Source of the DNA: Candidatus Pyrohabitans sp. JdFR-17
GTDB lineage: Archaea; Hydrothermarchaeota; Hydrothermarchaeia; Hydrothermarchaeales; BMS3B
Length of the DNA stretch: 40,572 bases
Direction of reading: 5' to 3'
Assembly (NCBI GenBank): GCA_002011115.2
Contig: MTME02000092.1
Coordinates: 1-40,572, forward strand
Position 1 is the stretch's first letter. Every line of letters begins with the position of its first letter. The notes beneath the pieces were generated by a model. The model did no database searches and was not told where the DNA came from. It saw only the letters and a list, made by a program, of their open reading frames with translations. Shown here in pieces: positions 1-9,249 of the stretch. Position numbers and translations under genes: made by a program.

Positions 1-54
1 ACCAAACAAAAAGGACGCCTCCACTACACATTTATAGCTTAAGTTGACAGCACC
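1..54 (-). mobile_element. Terminal end of an IS6-like insertion sequence; the rest lies outside the window
   Basis: Reverse complement of 1-54 matches 33907-33960 at 52/54 positions, including terminal GGTGCTGTCAACTT; boundary at ...GACAGCACC|AATTAAATT. Confidence 0.8.
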
Positions 55-84
55 AATTAAATTAAAGAAAGGTTGCGTCTTATT

Positions 85-1452
85 TTACTTCCCTTCCACC
101 CTCTCCCTCAGCATCTCCAGCACCTTCGCCGGGTCCGCCCTCCCGCGCGTTTTCCTCATCACCTGCCCGACAAGGAAGTTGAGAGCCTCCTTTTTACCAG
201 AGAGGTAGTCCTCAACCGCCTTCGGGTTCTCAGCAATCGCCTCGTCGCACGCTTTAGCGACGGCGCTGTCCTCGCGGAGCTTCTTAAGACCAAGCTCCTC
301 TATAATCTTCTTCGGCGAGGTGCGCTTCTCGGGCAGGAGTTCCATCACCTTCTTCGCTGTCTTAAGAGTAATCTCGTCGTTGAGCACAAGCTGGAGAAGT
401 TCTATGAGGTGCTCCGGGGTAATTCCGCTCTCCTTGAAGGTGATGCCATTATACTCCAGGACGCGCTTCACCTCGTCGCGTATCCAGGTCGCGGCGAGCT
501 GTGGCGGGATTACCTTCGCAACCTCCTCAAAGGCATTCGCCAGCTCGAGTTCGCTGGCGATTATCCTGGCATCGTCGCTCTTAATTCCGTACTGCTCTAT
601 GAAACGCTTCTCCTTGAGGTGGGGAGCCTCGGGCAGGGTAGCCCTTATCTCCTCGATTTTCTCCTCAGTTATGAGCAGCGGTGGTATGTCCGGGTCGGGG
701 ATGTAGCGGTAATCTTCAGCCTCCTCTTTTGTTCGCATACCTTTGGTTATCATCTGCGATTCGAGATAAGCGCGCGTCTCACGCTTAACCACCTTACCCC
801 GCTTCATCAGATTTTTTTGCCTCGTAATCTCAAACTTCAGCGCACGGTATGCGCCGCGGATGCTGTTTATATTCTTTATCTCCACACGCGCGCCGCCCTC
901 TATGCTGACGTTGGTGTCGACGCGCATTGTTCCGCCTTCTTCGCGCACCCTCTGCGTGTAGCGCAGCACCTTCACGAGCTCTTTCAAAAACTCCCTCGCC
1001 TCCTCCGGCGAGTGCATGTCGGGGGCGGTGACTATCTCCACAAGCGGCACGCCGGAGCGATTGTAGTCCACTTTGCCGGTGGTAGGGTCGTACTTGCCGG
1101 GGTCCTCCTCAAGATGCACCTCCCATATTTTAACGCCAGCGAGTTCGCCGTTTTTACCTATCGGCATGGACGTACGCTGATATCCAGAAGGCAGGTCTGG
1201 GTAATCGTAGTGCTTTCGCAGGATGTAGATGGGCTCTTTCATAATTTCGCAGTTGAGCATTAGAGCTATGGCGATAACCGCATCTACAGCTTCCTGGTTC
1301 ACCGGCATCGGCTTGGCGCCGGGCATGCCGGTGCACACCTCACACACATTGGTGTTTGGGGCTGCGTCGCGATAATTCGTGGGTGAACTGCAGAACAGCT
1401 TTGTCTTCGTTGCCAGCTGCTCGTGAATTTCGAAGCCGATGGTTACCTTCAT
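85..1452 (-). CDS. gatB: Aspartyl/glutamyl-tRNA amidotransferase subunit B
   Basis: 455 aa; MKVTIGFEIHEQLATKTKLFC, VCTGMPGAKPMPVN, DLPSGYQRTSMPIG, EDPGKYDP motifs of GatB; adjacent gatA and gatC. Confidence 0.95.
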   Translation of the reverse strand: MKVTIGFEIHEQLATKTKLFCSSPTNYRDAAPNTNVCEVCTGMPGAKPMPVNQEAVDAVIAIALMLNCEIMKEPIYILRKHYDYPDLPSGYQRTSMPIGKNGELAGVKIWEVHLEEDPGKYDPTTGKVDYNRSGVPLVEIVTAPDMHSPEEAREFLKELVKVLRYTQRVREEGGTMRVDTNVSIEGGARVEIKNINSIRGAYRALKFEITRQKNLMKRGKVVKRETRAYLESQMITKGMRTKEEAEDYRYIPDPDIPPLLITEEKIEEIRATLPEAPHLKEKRFIEQYGIKSDDARIIASELELANAFEEVAKVIPPQLAATWIRDEVKRVLEYNGITFKESGITPEHLIELLQLVLNDEITLKTAKKVMELLPEKRTSPKKIIEELGLKKLREDSAVAKACDEAIAENPKAVEDYLSGKKEALNFLVGQVMRKTRGRADPAKVLEMLRERVEGK

Positions 1453-1454
1453 GC

Positions 1455-2804
1455 TCAGCCTCCCTCAAGCGCATACATGGCGTTGAGTATCTTCTGCTCC
1501 TCCAGCGGCTTTGCATGGAACTGTATGCCCACTGGTATCTCGCCAACTTCGCCCGCCTTAATCACGCCTGCAGGAATCCCGGCTAAGTTCGCAGGAACTG
1601 TGAGAAGGTCGTAGGCGTACATAGCTAGGGGGTCGATGCTCTCGCCGATGCGGTGGGGAAGCTTGGGCGTCGTGGGACCTGCGATTAAATCAACGCCGCT
1701 CAGCGCCTCGAGCATCTCCTTCTTGATCAGGGAGCGGAACTGCAGGGCACGACGGTAATACTTGCCCGAGTACTCCTTCTGGCTGATATAGCGCCCAAGC
1801 AGTATCCTGCGCAGCACCTCCTCGCCGCAAACTTCCTCGATGCGATAACCATACCTGCGACCGTCATAGCGTCGCGTCGCCGAGAAGAACTCCACGAAGA
1901 CGGTAAGGTAGTAGGTGGGCAGCGCTTTGGATAAGTTGGGAAGCTCCACCTCCACCACGCTCGCTCCTTGAGCTTCGAGCTTAGCAAGCGCATGCTTAAC
2001 CTCGCGGATTATCTCTTTCGCTGCGTACTCCTCGAACTCCTTTGCGAAGCCTATGGTGTAGCCTGAGAGGTCAGCGCTAAGCTTTGATGTGTAGTTTTGC
2101 TGCGAAACGCGCAGCGTCGTCGCTTCCTTCGGGTTGTAACCTGCGATAACCTCAAGCAAAAGCGCTGCAGAGTAAACATCTCTCGCGAGGGGGCCTATCT
2201 GATCCAGGCTCATCGCCAGGTCTATCAAACCGTAGCGGGGCACCAAGCCATAGGTGGGCTTTATTCCAACCACGCCGCAGTGCGACGCGGGATTGCGGAT
2301 GCTCCCCCCTGTGTCGCTTCCCAGGGCGAGGTCTGCGAAGTTCGCGGCTATCGCGGCGGCACTCCCCGAAGAAGAGCCCCCGGGTATCCTTCCCTTAGCC
2401 GCAGGGTTCTGAGTTGCGCCAAAGTAGCTCGTCTCCCCGCTGCTACCACAGGCGAACTCGTCCATGTTGGTCATGCCTATGATAATCCCATCCTCACGGC
2501 GTATGCGCTCTATGACAGTGGCATCGTAGGGCGCTACGTAGTTTTCAAGAGTTTTCGAGGCGCACGTGGCTCTAAGCCCGCGCACATTTATGTTCGACTT
2601 AACAGCTATGGCCAAGCCAGCAAGCTTTCCGGCTCTGCCCTGCTTTATCTTCTCATCCACGGCGCGAGCTTCCTCAATGGCGCGGGGGTTGACCTCTATG
2701 AAGGCGTTTATCTCCCCGTCGCGTGCCTCGATAGCTTCAAGGTAGCGCACCACGTTCTCCTCGGCGGTAAGCGCCCCGCTCTGCAACTCCTCTAAAGCGC
2801 TCAT
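1455..2804 (-). CDS. gatA: Aspartyl/glutamyl-tRNA amidotransferase subunit A
   Basis: 449 aa; amidase signature GSSSGSAAAIAANFADLALGSDTGGSIRNPASHCGVVGIKPTYG. Confidence 0.96.
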   Translation of the reverse strand: MSALEELQSGALTAEENVVRYLEAIEARDGEINAFIEVNPRAIEEARAVDEKIKQGRAGKLAGLAIAVKSNINVRGLRATCASKTLENYVAPYDATVIERIRREDGIIIGMTNMDEFACGSSGETSYFGATQNPAAKGRIPGGSSSGSAAAIAANFADLALGSDTGGSIRNPASHCGVVGIKPTYGLVPRYGLIDLAMSLDQIGPLARDVYSAALLLEVIAGYNPKEATTLRVSQQNYTSKLSADLSGYTIGFAKEFEEYAAKEIIREVKHALAKLEAQGASVVEVELPNLSKALPTYYLTVFVEFFSATRRYDGRRYGYRIEEVCGEEVLRRILLGRYISQKEYSGKYYRRALQFRSLIKKEMLEALSGVDLIAGPTTPKLPHRIGESIDPLAMYAYDLLTVPANLAGIPAGVIKAGEVGEIPVGIQFHAKPLEEQKILNAMYALEGG

Positions 2805-2809
2805 CCTCG

Positions 2810-3040
2810 CTACACCCAGCTTCCCATTTCAGCGATGTAGTAGCCCTCCTCATCCTTATGGGGGGCAATCTTCAGCGCAGCCTTGCGAAACTCAGGATTA
2901 AGCTCTGGCTCTGCGTCGTTGCGCGTGACGTTTATCTCCTCCACCACGTAGTACGTCTCCTCTAGGCTGATCTCTCCCAGGGCTTCGGAAAGCTCCTTCA
3001 GCACGCGCTCTGCCTCGCGACGAACCTTGCTCTCATCCAT
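2810..3040 (-). CDS. gatC: Aspartyl/glutamyl-tRNA amidotransferase subunit C-like
   Basis: 76 aa small acidic ORF directly upstream of gatA in the same operon; GatC-like size and context. Confidence 0.7.
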   Translation of the reverse strand: MDESKVRREAERVLKELSEALGEISLEETYYVVEEINVTRNDAEPELNPEFRKAALKIAPHKDEEGYYIAEMGSWV

Positions 3041-3082
3041 GGCATAACCTCTGCTCTGTGTAATGCAGAAGGAATATAAAAA

Positions 3083-3676
3083 TTATGCGGCCTTAACCAG
3101 AATCACGCCGTTGTTGCTCTCTATATCCTCGGCACTAAAAACCCTTTTCCTCTCCCTTCGCTTCACCAGGAACTCCCTCACATCCCCCTCCTCGCTAAGG
3201 GTAACACTTATCACCTTACCGTAGTAGTTGCCCTTTCTGTCGTAAACTTCCTTGCCTATCATCTCGTGCCTGACCTTAACGTACTCCTCACCCTGGGAGA
3301 GCGCATAGCCAGGGGTCTCCTCAAGCTCCTCTCTCGCCTCTCCCTCAAATAGCTCAAACTCCTTCTCAGCTTCGCTGGGCTCAAGACCTTCCTCCTTCCT
3401 CAGCCTTCTCAGATACTCTCGCGTTGCAGGTGCTGTGGATTTAGAAGGTGCCTCCAGCGAATAGCTCAGGTAAAGCAGAGCGGCGCCATTTGCTATGAGC
3501 ACCAGGCTGGGAATGAGAAGCATGAATGTAGTCATGCGAATTGCGCACACACCAAATGGCGGGGAAACGTCCGGCGTAAAAAGACGCATCGCAAAGGAGT
3601 AAAACTTAACCGGGGCTAAAAGTGCCACCAGCCCAAGAATGAGATTGAGAACCCCAACCGCTCGAACCACCTTCAT
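3083..3676 (-). CDS. Membrane protein with two N-terminal TM helices and C-terminal PRC-barrel-like domain
   Basis: Hydrophobic segments LNLILGLVALLAPV and FMLLIPSLVLIANGAALLYL; C-term IGKEVYDRKGNYYGKVISVTLSEEGDVREFLV...VFSAEDIESNNGVILVK resembles PRC-barrel. Confidence 0.7.
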   Translation of the reverse strand: MKVVRAVGVLNLILGLVALLAPVKFYSFAMRLFTPDVSPPFGVCAIRMTTFMLLIPSLVLIANGAALLYLSYSLEAPSKSTAPATREYLRRLRKEEGLEPSEAEKEFELFEGEAREELEETPGYALSQGEEYVKVRHEMIGKEVYDRKGNYYGKVISVTLSEEGDVREFLVKRRERKRVFSAEDIESNNGVILVKAA

Positions 3677-3732
3677 CTCAAATCCTCAGTGTAATTTATT
3701 TATTATCACAATATAAAGCTTCTCCTTTTATG

Positions 3733-3754
3733 TTTGTGAAAATATATTCACAAA
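3733..3754. promoter_or_regulatory. Inverted repeat TTTGTGAA-AATATA-TTCACAAA in a divergent intergenic region (candidate operator)
   Basis: Perfect 8-bp arms with 6-nt AT spacer, between the divergent genes at 3676 (-) and 3804 (+). Confidence 0.5.
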
Positions 3755-3803
3755 ACGTTGGATTGATGAGAAAATTTTTAAATGACATACCGCATAGATA
3801 GTA

Positions 3804-4379
3804 GTGGGGTGTAGCTTAGTGGATAATGATGTTGGAGAACTTCTTGTTGAAGAAGAGCTAAAAAGAGTTGAAGCAAAGAAAAAGATAATATGGCGAATTT
3901 TCTGGCTGAATGTGGCAATATTTATAGGTCTCATACTTCTTATGCCCCTTGATGCCATAATAGCAGGGGGTGAAATTAATACATGGTTTTTGGTATACAC
4001 CGCCGTAGCTTTTGGTACATTTCTGTTTTACGGAAGCCTGGTAAAGAGCCACATGCACATCTCCGGCGAATCTCTGTACAATGTGAGAAAGCAGATAGAG
4101 GACCTAGAAAAGAAAGCTGCTGGAGATGGGGGCGAAAATGTGAAGCTTGCACCTGAAGACCTGGAGCTCCTTGAAAGCCTGAAAGAGCTCGAGCGCTGGT
4201 ACAGAGAAGCGCTGATGAAAGAGATTATGCTCAGAAATCCACAGGAGAGGATAAAAGAGATAGAGCGGTGGTACAGGCTTGGCATAAGCAAGGACATAAC
4301 CATACGCAACCTGAAAAGAAAGCTGAGGGAGCTCAGTAAAAAAGAAAAACCCACATCTATGTGCGAGACGAAGCCTTGA
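3804..4379 (+). CDS. Two-TM protein with C-terminal coiled-coil; paralog of the 9227-9802 protein
   Basis: GTG start; 191 aa; two TM segments then LAPEDLELLESLKELERWYRE...RIKEIERWYRLGISKDITIRNLKRKLRELSKK, alignable by eye with 9227-9802. Confidence 0.75.
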   Translation: MGCSLVDNDVGELLVEEELKRVEAKKKIIWRIFWLNVAIFIGLILLMPLDAIIAGGEINTWFLVYTAVAFGTFLFYGSLVKSHMHISGESLYNVRKQIEDLEKKAAGDGGENVKLAPEDLELLESLKELERWYREALMKEIMLRNPQERIKEIERWYRLGISKDITIRNLKRKLRELSKKEKPTSMCETKP

Positions 4380-5820
4380 GCGACGCTTCAATCTTCTTCA
4401 GCGTTGTATCGGGATCGTTGTAGTAGCTCTCCACCCACCTGCGCACCTCGTAAATTTCCCTGAGGTTGTTTTCAAGCAGGTAATCAAGAACCAGCTTCCT
4501 GCGCTCTAGCTCTGTGTTAACCTCCTCCACAGAGATGCCCACCTGTTTGGCAAGCTCCTGTTTCAGTGTGCTAGGCGTACCAGTGCTCTTGATCTTATCA
4601 TCGGAGGGGTCATACTCGTAAAGCTTGTTTAAAGCTACAGTGCCATCACTGATACCACCCACCTCAGTTACCTCAGTTACCCTCCTTATTGAGCCCTTAT
4701 CTTTGTAGGTGAACCTCGCCTGCATCACTATTAAATCCAATGCGGGGATCATTATCATCGGAACATTCATTGGTTCATTAGTTAAACGGGTAATACATTC
4801 CCTGGAGCTGTTTGCATGTAGTGTAGCGAGAGTTCCATTATGCCCTGTGTTCATGGCGGTGAAGAGCGTTCTTGCCTCAGGCCCGCGAACCTCTCCTATG
4901 ATTATTCTATCGGGACGCATTCGCAGCGTATTCTTGAGCAATGTGTCCATGTCTATTTCGCCCTTCCCCTCCAAGCTCGGAGGGCGTACTTCAAACCTCA
5001 CAAGGTGCTTTATTGGAAGCTGAAGTTCTGCGGTATCTTCAATCGTAATAACCCGCTCCTGCTCGCGGATAAATATCGCCAGAGCATTTAGCGTCGTTGT
5101 TTTACCGCTTCCGGTACCTCCCGCTACGAGGATATTTTTTGGCCATACTCCCAGCCCTTCGACCATAATCCACAGAAAGGCGGCGACCTCGCTGTTGAGG
5201 GTGTTGAACTTCATCAGATCAACTATTGTGAGCGGGTCCTTTTTGAACTTCCTTATTGTTACTGTGGGCCCATCAAGGGCAGGTGGGCTTAGAGTGGCGT
5301 TGACGCGGGAACCGTCTGGAAGGCGTGCATCCAAAAGGGGTGAGGATGCATCTATACGCCTGCCGACGCTGGAGGCTATGCGCTGTACGATGTTCACAAT
5401 CTCCCTGGGGTCTTGAAAAACCACATTCGTCTCAAGCATGCCATACTTCCTGTGAAACACATACACCGGGCGCTTAGGACCAATTACCATTATCTCTTCA
5501 ATCTCGTCGTCTTCGAGAATGGGCTCTAGCAAGCCGTAGCCCACCATGTCGTTGACAATAAGCTCAGCAAACTTCTGCCTCTTCTCAGGCGATAGCTCCA
5601 GGTCACCCTTAAGCCTGTCCATTATTTCGAGAACCGCAAACAGCATGCGTTGCTTCATCTGCTCCTTTGTTAAGCCCCGAAGATCAACTTTCGCCTCCTT
5701 TATCGCTGCCTCCTTAACCTTTTTAAGAAACTCCATCTCCTTCGGTGTGATAGTGGGGAACTCAACCCTGTAGAGATATCGGTTTCCCACATTAACTACT
5801 CTAGAGCCATGCTCACTCAT
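4357..5820 (-). CDS. CpaF/TadA (VirB11-like) type II/IV secretion or pilus ATPase
   Basis: Walker A AGGTGSGKTTTLNAL, ITIEDTAELQL, RMRPDRIIIGEVRGPEA, TGHNGTLATLHANS. Confidence 0.93.
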   Translation of the reverse strand: MSEHGSRVVNVGNRYLYRVEFPTITPKEMEFLKKVKEAAIKEAKVDLRGLTKEQMKQRMLFAVLEIMDRLKGDLELSPEKRQKFAELIVNDMVGYGLLEPILEDDEIEEIMVIGPKRPVYVFHRKYGMLETNVVFQDPREIVNIVQRIASSVGRRIDASSPLLDARLPDGSRVNATLSPPALDGPTVTIRKFKKDPLTIVDLMKFNTLNSEVAAFLWIMVEGLGVWPKNILVAGGTGSGKTTTLNALAIFIREQERVITIEDTAELQLPIKHLVRFEVRPPSLEGKGEIDMDTLLKNTLRMRPDRIIIGEVRGPEARTLFTAMNTGHNGTLATLHANSSRECITRLTNEPMNVPMIMIPALDLIVMQARFTYKDKGSIRRVTEVTEVGGISDGTVALNKLYEYDPSDDKIKSTGTPSTLKQELAKQVGISVEEVNTELERRKLVLDYLLENNLREIYEVRRWVESYYNDPDTTLKKIEASLKASSRT

Positions 5821-6187
5821 TTCCTATCGCCCGCCTGATACGCATCTTAAGTTCCTCAGGGTCAAAGGGTTTAGTTATGTAGTCCACCACACCCTCTACT
5901 GCCATGCCTAAGAGCACTTCACTGGCTTCACTGCGTATACTAAATATTATCACAGGCACATGCTCCGCGCCCTTCAGTTTATGGAACTTTTCTAGAAACT
6001 GCCACCCGTCCATACCTGGCATCATTATGTCGAGAAGCACTACGTCTGGCATCTCATTTTCTACAAGTTTTAGGGCTTTCTCTCCACTATCAGCCACAAT
6101 CACTTCAAAATCCCCAGAAAGAAGCCTCTTCACAAGCATAAGCATGTCTTGCTCATCGTCTACCACCAGAACCTTTTTCATCTTCAT
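5813..6187 (-). CDS. Receiver-domain-only response regulator
   Basis: VLVVDDEQDML, DVVLLDIMMPGMDGWQFL, DYITKPFDPEEL; 124 aa, no output domain. Confidence 0.94.
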   Translation of the reverse strand: MKMKKVLVVDDEQDMLMLVKRLLSGDFEVIVADSGEKALKLVENEMPDVVLLDIMMPGMDGWQFLEKFHKLKGAEHVPVIIFSIRSEASEVLLGMAVEGVVDYITKPFDPEELKMRIRRAIGNE

Positions 6188-8222
6188 TCACCTCTAACCT
6201 CAAGGGGAGCACCAGTGTAAATGTTGAGCCCTTGCCAGGGGTACTTTCCGCATAAACTCCGCCGCCATGTGCCTCAACTATGGTTTTTACCACTGCAAGC
6301 CCCATTCCCGTGCCTCCATACCTGCGCTTTGTGGAGGCGTCCCCTTGGAAGAGGGGGTCAAAGATCTTTGGCAGGAGATTTTTTGGTATCCCTATACCCG
6401 TGTCGCTCACCGAGATAACTGCACTGTTCTTCCCCTTTCGGGCTTTTATTGATATTTTACCCTGAGGACGGTTAAACTTTATGGCGTTGTCTATTAGGTT
6501 TACAAGTGCATGTGTCAATTTGTCGAAATCCCCCTTAATATTAAAATCCTCCACCCGTAGCTCCAGCTCTATACCTTCCCTGGAAATCTCCAGTTCTTTC
6601 TTTTTAATTGCATGCGAAATTAAATCTCTAATGGAGAAGTGAGAAGCGCGGAGTTTAAGTCTTTCTTTGGATGCCTCTGCCATGGTAATGATATCTCCAA
6701 TTATTGTGTTCTGCTTTTCAAGTGCCTCGATTATCTTTATAAGCTCTTTTTTGCGTTCTTCTTCTTCATCCTCCTCCATGGCAAGTTCCGCAAAACCCTT
6801 TGCTATTGTCATTGGTGTGCGAAGCTCGTGGCTAACGTTGGCGATTATGTCGCTCTTGAGCTGGTCGAGGGTTTTAAGCTCCTGGTAAACTTTTTCAAGA
6901 TTCTCTCTCGCCTCCCGCTCGTCTTCAAGAATGTTCAGAAGTGCTTTCTGACTCTTCTCAAGCTCCTTCGCATACCTTTTGAGCTTCTCCTCGGCTTTCT
7001 TCTTCTCGGTTATATCCCTCCCATAAATATGAGCCACTGTTTTAGAAACAGGTAAAATGATGTAATCGATATACCTGTCTCCGAACCTGTGCTCTGCCCT
7101 GATTTTCTCTCCTGAGTCACATGCTCTTCTCACTAGCTCCTTATAGTTGAGGGGCAGGAGGTCAATGACATCCTTCTTGGCGTCGCTGACATAGTTCAAT
7201 ACCCCTGGGTTGTGGTACATAATTTCGCCGTCTTTTCCCACCCTGAAAATTGGATTTGGGTTCTTCTCAGGAAACTGGGAAAGCTCCTTAATCCTCTCCT
7301 CCGCCTTTTTGTGCTCAGTAATATCGCGGATAACTAACTGAATGGCAGGCTTTCCATGGTAGATTACAGGCGAACCCATCACCTCAGCCACAACAACATT
7401 GCCCCTCATTGTTAGTAGCTCGATCTCCGCAGGAGGGGTAATCTCACCCCTCTCCATTCGCTTGATTCTTTCCTGAACAAGGGAATGATATTTAGGGTGT
7501 ACAAACTCAAGCACATGGTTGCCCAGAAGCTCCTCTAAACTCGATGCCTCTGCAAGTTTCACCGCCGCCGGATTGGCATATACAATCCTGCCTTCAGAGA
7601 AGAGTGCAACTGGGAAAGGTGAGGTTTCAACCAGTATTCTGTACCTTAATTCGCTTTCCCTGAGCTCCTCCAGCTTTTTAATATGACCCATGCCAAAGGA
7701 TATATCTTGGGCGAGCTGCTCTACCTGGGCAATCTCTTCCTTATCGAAGAAGCCAGGCTCAGAGGCATAGAGGCTAAAAGCGCCTATTACCCTGCCCCCT
7801 TCCTCCCTGAGAGGAATAGCCGCAGAGGAGAGATAGCCTCGCTTGAGCATCTCATCCCTCCATGGCTCCACCTCGGGGTTGGATCTGGTGTCAGGATTTA
7901 TAACTATCCTCCCCTCCCTTATCGCCCTTCCCGTGGGTTCTCTTCCCGAAGATACAGCTTCTACAGAAATCTTTACTTTGTCAAGGTAACCAGCCACATC
8001 TCCACACGCCGCAACCCGCTTGACCTCACTCCCCTCAACCACGCCGATCCACGCCATCTTAAACCTGCCCTTTTCCACCGCTACTTTGCACGCCTCCTCG
8101 AAGAGCTCTTCTCGTGTCTTCGCATGGATAATCGCATGGTTTATCCCGCTCAGGGTGGCGTACATCCTTTTGAGATTTTCTATCTCCTTTTCAGCACATC
8201 TTCGGGTAGGCGTTTTACTCAT
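6153..8222 (-). CDS. GAF-PAS-PAS sensor histidine kinase
   Basis: H-box IIANVSHELRTPMTIAKGF, N-box LIDNAIKFN, G-box DTGIGIPKNLLPKIF and GGTGMGLAVVK; N-term GAF, central PAS domains. Confidence 0.94.
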   Translation of the reverse strand: MSKTPTRRCAEKEIENLKRMYATLSGINHAIIHAKTREELFEEACKVAVEKGRFKMAWIGVVEGSEVKRVAACGDVAGYLDKVKISVEAVSSGREPTGRAIREGRIVINPDTRSNPEVEPWRDEMLKRGYLSSAAIPLREEGGRVIGAFSLYASEPGFFDKEEIAQVEQLAQDISFGMGHIKKLEELRESELRYRILVETSPFPVALFSEGRIVYANPAAVKLAEASSLEELLGNHVLEFVHPKYHSLVQERIKRMERGEITPPAEIELLTMRGNVVVAEVMGSPVIYHGKPAIQLVIRDITEHKKAEERIKELSQFPEKNPNPIFRVGKDGEIMYHNPGVLNYVSDAKKDVIDLLPLNYKELVRRACDSGEKIRAEHRFGDRYIDYIILPVSKTVAHIYGRDITEKKKAEEKLKRYAKELEKSQKALLNILEDEREARENLEKVYQELKTLDQLKSDIIANVSHELRTPMTIAKGFAELAMEEDEEEERKKELIKIIEALEKQNTIIGDIITMAEASKERLKLRASHFSIRDLISHAIKKKELEISREGIELELRVEDFNIKGDFDKLTHALVNLIDNAIKFNRPQGKISIKARKGKNSAVISVSDTGIGIPKNLLPKIFDPLFQGDASTKRRYGGTGMGLAVVKTIVEAHGGGVYAESTPGKGSTFTLVLPLRLEVNEDEKGSGGRR

Positions 8223-9249
8223 CTCCTTCTGGATAGGCGCAAAGCTTCCTCAGCCTGTTCAGCTCCTCCTTTAGCCTGCGGTTCTCCTCCTTGAGCTCAA
8301 CCATCCTCAATTCCCTTCCCACGGTCACCTTTTGCCAGCGCTCAAGTTCAGCGATGCGCCTTTCAAGTTCCTTTCTAGCCTCCTCGCGGGAAGTTATGTC
8401 CCTCACGGACTCCACGACTTTAACTATGTCGCCCTCGCTGTCCCTTATCCCTGAGGCGGATATCTCGACGGTTATTGCATTGCCATCGCAGTCGTAATGT
8501 GTGTGTACAATTCCGTGCACCTTACCCTTCTCCAGTACCCTTTTAATAGTGCATGGTATCTCACTGCACACTGTCTTACTCCTGTGCAGAATCTCATAGC
8601 ACTTCTTTCCCACCACATCACTTCTGTCAAGCTTCAGAATCTTCAGCGCAGCGGAATTTGCATCCTCTATTACATAATCGGTGCGGATTAGGAATATACC
8701 ATCGTTTGCACCATCAAATATCCCCCTGAAGTGTTCTTCTTTTTCCTGCAGTCTGGCTTCCCGCAGCGCGATGTACGTCTCTATCGCAACAACCATGTCA
8801 AGAAAAATAAGCTTCATAATGCTTTCAAAATAACCTAGCAGGAGCCTTTCATCACCCGGAGGAAAAGTTCTGCTTATTCTAGACATTATCAAATCTAGAT
8901 ACTTTCTATAGGCGCCAATGTACCAGCGCGCTGGCAATGCGATGTGGTCATGGGCTATGCCAACTCCAACTCTGTCTCTAAGGTATTCCAGATCGTAATT
9001 TCCAGCAGCCAGTCTTTTGAAGTACTCAATCTGCTTTGCTCTCACCCGCTCGACATCTTTTCTATTCGAAAAGAAGCGTGAAGTCTCTTTAAAGCTCAGG
9101 AGGTGCTCATAAAAAAGATCGAGTATTTCCTCATGCTGCACCTGCAGTACCTCATCCAACCGCTTCAATCTCTCTTCATCCTCTCTGGTGATTTCAAGGT
9201 AGCTTTTAATAGATTCCCACTCTTCTTCAAGAAGTTTCTCTGCCTTCAT
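8215..9249 (-). CDS. Globin-coupled sensor: protoglobin-like domain + PAS + C-terminal coiled-coil, no kinase domain
   Basis: RVGVGIAHDHIALPARWYIGAYRKYLDLI matches the proximal-His region of globin-coupled sensors; PAS segment FRGIFDGANDGIFLIRTDYVIEDANSAALKIL; C-term RIAELERWQKVTVGRELRMVELKEENRRLKEEL. Confidence 0.85.
   Translation of the reverse strand: MKAEKLLEEEWESIKSYLEITREDEERLKRLDEVLQVQHEEILDLFYEHLLSFKETSRFFSNRKDVERVRAKQIEYFKRLAAGNYDLEYLRDRVGVGIAHDHIALPARWYIGAYRKYLDLIMSRISRTFPPGDERLLLGYFESIMKLIFLDMVVAIETYIALREARLQEKEEHFRGIFDGANDGIFLIRTDYVIEDANSAALKILKLDRSDVVGKKCYEILHRSKTVCSEIPCTIKRVLEKGKVHGIVHTHYDCDGNAITVEISASGIRDSEGDIVKVVESVRDITSREEARKELERRIAELERWQKVTVGRELRMVELKEENRRLKEELNRLRKLCAYPEGDE

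Noticed and set aside
73-1263. 396-aa + strand ORF opposite gatB
   Set aside because: Antisense shadow of a well-supported gatB; low-complexity-like Leu/His/Arg-rich translation with no recognisable motif.
2097-2795. 232-aa + strand ORF opposite gatA
   Set aside because: Shadow ORF of gatA; no protein-family motifs.
3806-3850. tRNA-like 5' half 'GGGGTGTAGCTTAGTGGATAATGATG'
   Set aside because: Resembles acceptor/D-arm, but no anticodon stem, T-arm (GGTTCRA) or matching acceptor 3' strand follows; it is the start of the 2-TM protein gene.
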